A stretch of DNA of 64,000 nucleotides, from positions 1 to 64,000 of the forward strand of contig CAVOJU010000048.1 of assembly GCA_963696315.1 (NCBI GenBank), written 5' to 3'. The notes beneath the pieces are model-generated. The model had not been told where the DNA came from. It saw only the letters and a list, made by a program, of their open reading frames with translations, and made no database searches. Of the stretch, positions 57,786 to 64,000 are shown in pieces. Every line of letters starts with the position of its first letter. The first letter of the stretch is position 1. Origin of the DNA: CAWKEY01 sp963696315 (GTDB lineage: Bacteria > Pseudomonadota > Gammaproteobacteria > Methylococcales > Methylomonadaceae). The translations under genes were made by a program, and so were the position numbers.

Positions 57786-58220
57786 TTAAACGTCGACAAT
57801 ACATTGAGCCAGCCACAGGCCATCCGCTTGTTGATAGACCTGCAGTTCGGTAAACGTGGCGCCTTTGATTTCCACGGCAGGCTGATGTTTTTCCCGATCC
57901 ACAGGCTCGCCCAGTGCGATGGCTGATAAGATGCCATGATCAATGGTGACCTGATAACGCGAGAATACCAGGCCTTGAACCGCCATTTCGTAGATGAGTG
58001 CATTGATCCAGTCGACCAATAACAGCTCATGATCGGGTGCTGAACAGTGAATAAAGACTGCTTTTTCTGCCAGAACCTGGGCAGGATCGGTGATGACGGC
58101 GGTCATGGCGATCGCGGCCTGTTCAAACGCCTGCGCCAGTGTAGGCGCAATGCCGCGAATGCCAATGTCGGCATCGTGTTCGAAATGTTCCCAGTGCGGC
58201 GTCAGGGCGGATTGATTCAA
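57786..58220 (-). CDS. archease
   Basis: A 144-residue archease (WEHFEHDADIGIRGIAPTLA; LLLVDWINALIYEMAVQGLV; final IVDV with its invariant acidic residue). It stimulates RtcB turnover by helping guanylation. It lies 12 bases upstream of rtcB in the same operon, the usual pairing. Confidence 0.92.
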   Translation of the reverse strand: MNQSALTPHWEHFEHDADIGIRGIAPTLAQAFEQAAIAMTAVITDPAQVLAEKAVFIHCSAPDHELLLVDWINALIYEMAVQGLVFSRYQVTIDHGILSAIALGEPVDREKHQPAVEIKGATFTELQVYQQADGLWLAQCIVDV

Positions 58221-58394
58221 TGGCGGCTCGATCAGGTAGTAATTATTAAGGAATTTTAGGTGTTGGGCGGCAGTGGGTCATCGTCCAGAACATTTATAAA
58301 CCATTTTGCTTTGAAAAGCAGGCTGTAAATGTAAACTCGCCATCCATGGCAAGGGATACGCAGGTATCTTGTTGGCTTGCAGGGCTGTGAAACG

Positions 58395-60023
58395 CTAATA
58401 GATAATTTTCTGATCTTTCAGGGCGGCGTAAATATCATCAATTGAAAATTGCTCGCAATCAAAACTCACATCCGACAATTCCTTGCTGCTATTGACGCAC
58501 AAGCAAATCAGGCCGGCATTTTTAACGGCTTCAAGCAGACCTGGGGCAGCGGCTGTTTCCAGGACGGTTGTGGCATGGCCGTTATCAAATAATTTTCTTT
58601 CCAGTTGATAAGCCATGTCTTTGCCGCTTGCGCCGGTTAAGGCAATGGCGGTGGCTTTTTGGCTGAACCGCGCTGCGCGCTCTGCTGCGCTGACGGGTTG
58701 CTGAATTTCATCACCAATCATACCGGTAATCATGCCGGCGCCGACAGTACCGTTGCTCAGGCGATCAATGATGATGAATGAACCCGTGTATTTGCTGGCC
58801 TTGTAGGGATCAAAGACCACGGGCGCGCTGACCGAAACCGTGCAGGAGCCGATTTCATTGAGTTTTAATTCACTGGCATCATGGTGCTCCAAAGTATTCA
58901 CATCGATGCGGTGATGGATCATGGCTATGGAGCCAGGCACACTGCGGGTCGCCAGTTTGATCGTATATTGTCGCCCCGGCGTCATGGCTTTTTCTGCCAT
59001 CCAGACGATGCTGGCTTTAAATTTGTCGGCAACGGTGGCCGGTGTCTTTTCCGCGCCGATAATCATGTCGCCGCGGCTGACATCAATCTCGTCTTCCAGG
59101 GTCAGGGTGACCGCCATCGGTGGAAAGGCTTCGTCAAGTTCGCCGTCATACGTGACGATGGCTTTGATTTTGCTGGATTTGCCGGAGGGCAGGGCGGTAA
59201 TCCGGTCGCCTTTCTTGAACACGCCGGCCGCTACCGTGCCGCAAAAGCCGCGGAAATCCAGGTTGGGGCGGTTGACATACTGCACCGGGAAACGCGCGTC
59301 GATGAAATTGTGATCGCCGGCAATCTGGATGCTATTCAGCAGCTCCATCATCGGTTTGCCGGTAAACCAGGGCATGTTGGCGCTGGGGTTGACCACGTTG
59401 TCGCCGTCCAGCGCCGACATCGGGATAAAATGAATATCGTGCAAATCCAGGGTTTTTACAAAGGCCAGATAGTCGTCTTTGATGGTGTTGAAGGTGTCTT
59501 CGCTGTAGTCGACCAGGTCCATTTTGTTGACGGCGACGATAACGTGCTTGATGCCCAGCAATGAGGCAATGAAACTGTGGCGTTTGGTTTGCGTTTGCAC
59601 ACCATAACGCGCATCAATCAGAATGACCGCCAGGTCGCAGGTGGACGCGCCGGTGGCCATGTTGCGGGTGTACTGTTCGTGACCCGGGGTGTCGGCGATG
59701 ATGAACTTGCGGGTCGAGGTCGAAAAATAGCGATACGCGACATCAATGGTAATGCCTTGCTCGCGCTCGGCTTGCAAGCCATCGACCAGCAAAGCCAGGT
59801 CGATCTTGCCGGCGCCGGTGGTGCCTGATTTGACGCTGTCGGCCTGAACGGCGGCCAGCTGGTCTTCGTAAATCATTTTTGAATCGTGCAGCAGGCGGCC
59901 GATCAGCGTGCTTTTGCCGTCGTCGACGTTGCCGCAGGTTAAAAAGCGCAGCAATTCCTTGCGTTCGTGTTCTGCCAGATAGGCGTTGATGTCGGTACTG
60001 ATTAAATCGGATTGGTGGGACAT
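58395..60023 (-). CDS. cysN: sulfate adenylyltransferase subunit 1 (GTPase)
   Basis: A 542-residue EF-Tu-like GTPase: P-loop GNVDDGKSTLIGRLLHDS, switch II DTPGHEQYTRNMATGAS, NKMDLVDY. The C-terminal region after the beta-barrels is about 110 residues long with ATAIALTGASGKDM, which resembles a vestigial or partial APS kinase-like extension (no complete P-loop). It powers APS synthesis together with CysD. The ATG at 60023 has no ribosome binding site: the bases before it are a short repeat (see 60028-60068). Confidence 0.93.
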   Translation of the reverse strand: MSHQSDLISTDINAYLAEHERKELLRFLTCGNVDDGKSTLIGRLLHDSKMIYEDQLAAVQADSVKSGTTGAGKIDLALLVDGLQAEREQGITIDVAYRYFSTSTRKFIIADTPGHEQYTRNMATGASTCDLAVILIDARYGVQTQTKRHSFIASLLGIKHVIVAVNKMDLVDYSEDTFNTIKDDYLAFVKTLDLHDIHFIPMSALDGDNVVNPSANMPWFTGKPMMELLNSIQIAGDHNFIDARFPVQYVNRPNLDFRGFCGTVAAGVFKKGDRITALPSGKSSKIKAIVTYDGELDEAFPPMAVTLTLEDEIDVSRGDMIIGAEKTPATVADKFKASIVWMAEKAMTPGRQYTIKLATRSVPGSIAMIHHRIDVNTLEHHDASELKLNEIGSCTVSVSAPVVFDPYKASKYTGSFIIIDRLSNGTVGAGMITGMIGDEIQQPVSAAERAARFSQKATAIALTGASGKDMAYQLERKLFDNGHATTVLETAAAPGLLEAVKNAGLICLCVNSSKELSDVSFDCEQFSIDDIYAALKDQKIIY

Positions 60024-60027
60024 GGTT

Positions 60028-60068
60028 TTAGGTTCAAGGTAATAGGTTCAAGGTACAAGGTCAGGTGC
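60028..60068. repeat. short direct repeats before cysN
   Basis: GGTTCAAGGTA occurs twice (60031-60041 and 60045-60055), followed by partial copies (CAAGGT, CAGGTGCAAG). They occupy the position where the cysN ribosome binding site is expected. Confidence 0.5.
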
Positions 60069-60085
60069 AAGTCAAGCCAAAAGAT

Positions 60086-60466
60086 CTATCGACACCACTG
60101 GCTTTCGCAGGGAACGCCATCAGGGCGCTCACCTTCTCTACCCCCATCCATTTTGGTATTCGGGCAGTTATTTAAAAAAAAGGTGGCTTCTTCACAAGAA
60201 GACATCTGGGAGCAACGCGTTCTACCATCACAGTGATACCTTCCTTGCTTGGATTGCACTGTGCCTTGAGCGTTTGTGGCATTTGATGCCCGCCGTAGCT
60301 GCTTCTCCCTAAGCGCCTCTACATCAATTAATTCATGTTCTTTGGTACTACAAGCAGTATCTGAAAAAACAACATGTCCATTATTGTCTTTACATTTGTA
60401 GACGCCGCCATAACTGTAAGTTGCGAAAAAAAAGGACAATAAGATGATCAAAATATTATGTAACAT
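60086..60466 (-). CDS. exported DUF4124/excalibur-type protein
   Basis: A 126-residue protein with signal peptide (MLHNILIILLSFFFATYSYG), a DUF4124 start (GVYKCKDNNGHVVFSDTAC) and a C-terminal excalibur-like cysteine domain (YHCDGRTRCSQMSSCEEATF, then PDGVPCESQWCR). The excalibur calcium loop is changed (MDGGREGERPDGVPCE). It is inserted between cysD and cysN in the same direction. Its 5' half is notably AT-rich against its neighbours, which suggests later arrival. Function unknown. Confidence 0.7.
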   Translation of the reverse strand: MLHNILIILLSFFFATYSYGGVYKCKDNNGHVVFSDTACSTKEHELIDVEALREKQLRRASNATNAQGTVQSKQGRYHCDGRTRCSQMSSCEEATFFLNNCPNTKMDGGREGERPDGVPCESQWCR

Positions 60467-60534
60467 GTTTTATTTATTTTCAGATGGGTAAGAATCAATA
60501 GCCAGGTTTCTTCAAAAAACACGCAACACCTGCT

Positions 60535-61443
60535 TTAAAAATAACCTTCGCGCTTTTTCTGCTCCATGGAGCCGGCTTGGTCGTGATCGATCAAACGTCC
60601 CTGGCGTTCAGAGGTGGTGGTGAGCAGCATTTCCTGAATGATTTCAGGCAGCGTGGTTGCTGTAGATTCCACTGCACCGGTGAGCGGATAGCAGCCCAGG
60701 GTGCGGAAGCGCACCATTTTCATTTCCACTTTGTCATCGGGGCCGATCGGCATGCGCTCGTCATCGACCATGATCAGCATGCCGTCTTTATTGACCACCG
60801 GGCGTTCCTTGGCGAAATACAATGGCACAATCGGGATATTTTCCAGATGGATGTATTGCCAGATGTCCAGCTCGGTCCAGTTGGACAGCGGGAACACGCG
60901 GATGCTTTCGCCTTTGTCGATCTTGCCATTGAAGATATTCCACAGTTCCGGGCGCTGATTTTTCGGGTCCCAGCGGTGATTTTTGTCGCGGAACGAATAC
61001 ACACGCTCTTTAGCGCGCGATTTTTCCTCATCGCGACGGGCACCGCCAAAGGCGGCGTCAAACTGATATTTGTTCAAGGCCTGCTTTAGCGCGTCGGTTT
61101 TCATGACATCCGTGTGTTTTTTACTGCCGTGCGTAAACGGGCCTATGCCCTGGTCAACGCCTTCCTGATTGATATACACCAGCAATTCAAGGCCCAGGTC
61201 TTTGACCAGCTTGTCACGAAATTCAATCATTTCCTTGAATTTCCAGGTGGTATCGATGTGCATCAACGGAAACGGCGGTTTGCCGGGGTAAAATGCCTTC
61301 ATGGTCAAATGCAGCATGACGGCAGAGTCCTTGCCGATGGAATAGAGCATCACCGGCTTGTCAAATTCAGCCGCGACTTCCCGGATAATGTGGATACTCT
61401 CAGCTTCCAGTTGTTTAAGGTGGGTTAATTTATAATCAGTCAT
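60535..61443 (-). CDS. cysD: sulfate adenylyltransferase subunit 2
   Basis: A 302-residue PP-loop enzyme: MLYSIGKDSAVMLHLTMKAF, HIDTTWKFKEMIEFRD, FGGARRDEEKSRAKERVYSF, WNIFNGKIDKGESIRVFPLS and the end QKKREGYF. It makes adenylyl sulfate from ATP and sulfate with CysN. First gene of the unit; the gap to cysN is 511 bases, filled by the DUF4124 gene, whereas these genes are normally adjacent. Confidence 0.95.
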   Translation of the reverse strand: MTDYKLTHLKQLEAESIHIIREVAAEFDKPVMLYSIGKDSAVMLHLTMKAFYPGKPPFPLMHIDTTWKFKEMIEFRDKLVKDLGLELLVYINQEGVDQGIGPFTHGSKKHTDVMKTDALKQALNKYQFDAAFGGARRDEEKSRAKERVYSFRDKNHRWDPKNQRPELWNIFNGKIDKGESIRVFPLSNWTELDIWQYIHLENIPIVPLYFAKERPVVNKDGMLIMVDDERMPIGPDDKVEMKMVRFRTLGCYPLTGAVESTATTLPEIIQEMLLTTTSERQGRLIDHDQAGSMEQKKREGYF

Positions 61444-61606
61444 TAAGAGTCCGTCAGGTTTGGATGACGCAATGGTTATTGAGAGTGCTCAATTAGAAAA
61501 CAAGCATTTTAATTTGAACAGACCTTTAAAGCCAGATTTGCGTAAATTTTGTTGATGATCTGAATGGTTTACAAATAAAGATGGAATCGCAAAAAGCCCG
61601 GACGCG

Positions 61607-62342
61607 TTAATAACGCCGATAGCCAAGATTTTGCATTTGCCGCAGAATCCAGTAGTGGCGTTTCAGGACATAGGCGCTGGGATGGTTTACCCGCAGCACG
61701 ATCGGATTCGGCAAGGTGGCGGCCAGCAATGCCGCCTGATGTCTATTCAGCTGCTTTGCGGGGATGCCGAAATAGTGCCGGCTGGCCGCTTCCACGCCAA
61801 ACAAATGATCGCCGAATTCGGCGATGTTCAGATATACCAGCAGAATCCGGTCCTTGGTCCACAGTGCTTCAATTAAAAAAGTAAACCAGGCTTCCAACGG
61901 CTTTACGGAAAAAACTTTTACTCGGCGTCAAGAATAAGTTTTTGGCCACTTGCTGGCTGATAGTGCTGGCGCCTCTGAGTTTTCCGCCGTCCCAGTACAC
62001 GTCAATAGAAGATTGTATGGAATTTAGATCAAAACCTGCATGCTGGAAAAAACGCTGATCTTCGGCGGCAATCACGGCCGCGAACGCATGCGGCGAGATA
62101 AGGTTTTTATTCACCCACCGGTAATCAATAGATTTGTACGATCCTTTGTCCATCCAATGCTCGGCATGCCGGTACAGCATAAAAGCGGTTGTAGGCGGTG
62201 GCAGCCAGCGCAGTAACAGACATAAGACAATCGATGACACGACGAATGTCAGCAGCAAATACAATACCGCCTTTCGTATTGTTTTGTTGATTGAAAAGGA
62301 GTGGCGGCGGTTGCTGGAAGCGGAACGGATTGTTTTGGCCAA
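61607..62342 (-). CDS. mtgA: monofunctional peptidoglycan transglycosylase MtgA, one frameshift
   Basis: GT51 enzyme of about 243 residues when joined. Membrane anchor (KAVLYLLLTFVVSSIVLCLL), catalytic glutamate motif AAVIAAEDQRFFQHAGFD, KLRGASTISQQVAKNLFLTP. A shift near 61885 is followed by FTFLIEALWTKDRILLVYLN, GVEAASRHYFGIPAKQLN and the end at 61607. It polymerises lipid II glycan strands. One extra base explains the shift; a sequencing error is possible. Confidence 0.85.
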
Positions 62343-62540
62343 GTTGATAAAGGATCAGTGGTGTGATTTTGGCGGCGCTGTTTCGCGCCTTATTTTTTAG
62401 CCCGGACTATAGAATAACGGCCCTGTTTTAACAAGTGCAATCAGGCTGCTGGGCTTGAATTCTGGAGCCGGCTTGTAAATTTGACAGACTCGCATTTTGC
62501 CATCAGGATATTTGACTTTTAAACCAGATGATGAATCATA

Positions 62541-62894
62541 ATGATATTTGATGTATCGGAATCAGCGTTTTCCGGCAGTTTCCTGTCGAAGGCTTTTTGC
62601 GCTTTGGTACTATTGGCGGCGCTGTTATCTGCCGGTTGTGCGACTGTCGGGCACGAGTTTCCATCGGGACAGGTCTCAACTATTAAGATAGGCGAAACCA
62701 CACAGCAGGAAATTTATACAACCTTTGGAACTCCCTGGCGCACCGGTATAGAAGACGGCAAGCGCACCTGGACTTATGGCATCTATAGTTACAGCCTGTT
62801 CAGTGATGCCAGTACTGAAGATTTAGTGATCCGCTTTGACAATCGGGGCGTCGTCTCCTCCTATGTTTTCAATACCACCAAACGTTCCAAATAG
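62541..62894 (+). CDS. SmpA/BamE-like lipoprotein
   Basis: A 117-residue protein. Residues 16-33 form a lipoprotein signal (FCALVLLAALLSAGC). The mature part has the SmpA/OmlA fold pattern: VSTIKIGETTQQEIYTTFG, PWRTGIEDGKRTWTYG. The authentic BamE is normally next to fur, so this is more likely a paralogue. Outer-membrane-associated; role unknown. Confidence 0.7.
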   Translation: MIFDVSESAFSGSFLSKAFCALVLLAALLSAGCATVGHEFPSGQVSTIKIGETTQQEIYTTFGTPWRTGIEDGKRTWTYGIYSYSLFSDASTEDLVIRFDNRGVVSSYVFNTTKRSK

Positions 62895-62942
62895 CGGGCA
62901 GACAAAAGTGCCGGGCGGACTAACCCCGCACTGCTCGATCAG

Positions 62943-64000
62943 TTAACTTGCCTGGCCGTTCACCATGGCCAAAGCCAACGCTTCGGCTACTTTGATGCCG
63001 TCAACGGCCGCTGACAATATGCCGCCCGCATATCCGGCGCCTTCACCGGCCGGATATAAGCCTTGGGTATTGATGCTTTGATAATGTTCATTGCGTTTGA
63101 TGCGAACAGGTGATGAGGTGCGGGTTTCAACGCCGGTCAGCACCGCATCGGCCATGGCAAAGCCCTTTATTTTCTTATCAAAAGCCGGAATCGCTTCACG
63201 TAGCGCCTCGATGGCATAGTCCGGCAATGCCGGACTTAAATCGCATAAATGCACGCCCGGCGTGTAGGAGGGCAGTACCGAGCCCAGTGCTGATGAGGGC
63301 CTATTGGCGAGAAAATCACCGACGAGTTGCGCGGGTGCCTGATAGTTTTCGCCGCCCAATTTAAAGGCGGTTGCTTCCAGCCGACGCTGAAATTCAATGC
63401 CCGCCAAAGGGTGGCCCGGATAATCATCCGGGGTAATGCCGACCACGATGGCGCTGTTGGCGTTGCGCTCATTGCGCGAGTACTGGCTCATGCCATTGGT
63501 GACCACATGCCCCGCTTCAGAAGTGGCAGCAACTACCGTGCCGCCGGGGCACATGCAGAAACTGTAGACGGAACGGCCGTTTTTGCAGTGATGCACCAGT
63601 TTGTAATCGGCGGCGCCCAATAAGGGATGGCCGGCCTGTTTGCCGAAACGGCAGACATCGATCAGCGACTGCGGATGTTCGATGCGAAAACCCACGGAAA
63701 AGGGCTTGGCTTCAATATACACGCCCTGATCATAGAGCATCTTGAAGGTATCGCGCGCGCTATGGCCGACTGCCAGGACGACATGCCTGCTGAAAAGGCT
63801 TTCTCCGTTTGCCAGCGTCACGCCCTGTACGTGTCCGTCAACGATGTCAATGGCTTCGACCCGGCTCTGAAAACGGATTTCGCCGCCCAGGGATTCGATG
63901 GTTGCGCGCATCTGCTCGACCATGCTGACCAGCCTGAAAGTGCCGATATGCGGTTTGCTGACATAGAGGATTTCTTCAGGCGCGCCGGCTTTAACAAACT
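62943..64000 (-). CDS. FAD-dependent dehydrogenase (COG2509-like), N-terminus outside the window
   Basis: At least 352 residues; the frame continues past the right edge (FVKAGAPEEILYVSKPHIGT). Marks: VVLAVGHSARDTFKML, SVGFRIEHPQSLIDVCRFGK, YSFCMCPGGTVVAATSEAG, and the C-terminal FAD site GLYPAGEGAGYAGGILSAAV. These belong to the uncharacterised FAD-dependent dehydrogenase family COG2509, related to HI0933-type flavoproteins. The N-terminal Rossmann fold lies beyond the window. Function unknown. Confidence 0.8.
   Translation of the reverse strand, partial: FVKAGAPEEILYVSKPHIGTFRLVSMVEQMRATIESLGGEIRFQSRVEAIDIVDGHVQGVTLANGESLFSRHVVLAVGHSARDTFKMLYDQGVYIEAKPFSVGFRIEHPQSLIDVCRFGKQAGHPLLGAADYKLVHHCKNGRSVYSFCMCPGGTVVAATSEAGHVVTNGMSQYSRNERNANSAIVVGITPDDYPGHPLAGIEFQRRLEATAFKLGGENYQAPAQLVGDFLANRPSSALGSVLPSYTPGVHLCDLSPALPDYAIEALREAIPAFDKKIKGFAMADAVLTGVETRTSSPVRIKRNEHYQSINTQGLYPAGEGAGYAGGILSAAVDGIKVAEALALAMVNGQAS

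Noticed and set aside
58221..58394. Short palindromes after cysN as a riboswitch or terminator
   Set aside because: Only small hairpins such as GATAC/GTATC without a T-run or a conserved riboswitch core.

Overview
The window looks like chromosomal DNA of a gammaproteobacterium, most likely a methanotroph or methylotroph of the Methylococcales type. That placement is an inference from gene content: an NAD-linked formate dehydrogenase with its maturation genes mobA and fdhD, a sulfite dehydrogenase pair, cysDN, aqpZ and OYE-family reductase genes, and many REP-like palindromes. No rRNA, tRNA or CRISPR array was seen.

Layout. 1-3.4 kb: a cell-envelope and debris region (broken SRPBCC gene, DUF4082 exported protein, dead YidB-like gene, kbp, truncated nifS next to an IS256 scrap). 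3.5-6.8 kb: a GtrB/GtrA/membrane-protein trio of the bactoprenol glycosylation type. 7.0-11.1 kb: nested insertion sequences, with an IS1634-like element inside an IS66-like transposase gene. 11.2-17.6 kb: lhr helicase, aqpZ, and an Old Yellow Enzyme. 17.9-27.7 kb: a type I restriction-modification locus (hsdM, a YhcG-like nuclease, hsdS, fic, hsdR, SprT-like metallopeptidase) in which every gene carries at least one frameshift. 27.8-32.3 kb: intact fdhBA operon.

33.2-51 kb: an accessory island and the most interesting part of the window. On the minus strand it holds three giant proteins (tox3, tox2, tox1), each with a lysozyme-like (GH24/pesticin-like) head on a nearly identical RTX calcium-binding repeat block. 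They alternate with two paralogous secreted small proteins (imm2, imm1) that are candidate immunity factors. All are joined by stop/start overlaps or gaps of 2-4 bases. A lysozyme-inhibitor-like LprI/DUF1311 gene lies upstream in the same orientation, now cut off by a decayed transposon. The inferred ancestral order is LprI - tox3 - imm2 - tox2 - imm1 - tox1. An IS630 element has hit tox2, and several members carry frameshifts. Remnants of two LysR-type regulator genes flank the island, which separates fdhBA from mobA-fdhD.

52.3-64 kb: mobA-fdhD, sorAB sulfite dehydrogenase, rtcB-archease RNA repair, cysD - DUF4124 gene - cysN, mtgA, a BamE-like lipoprotein and the C-terminal part of an FAD-dependent dehydrogenase running off the end.

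Frameshifts are unusually dense: about 18 loci are affected, including lhr, rtcB and mtgA. fdhBA, sorA, cysDN and two transposases are clean over kilobases. This points to real decay of accessory loci plus, possibly, residual indel errors in the sequence. Functional conclusions for the broken genes depend on that distinction.
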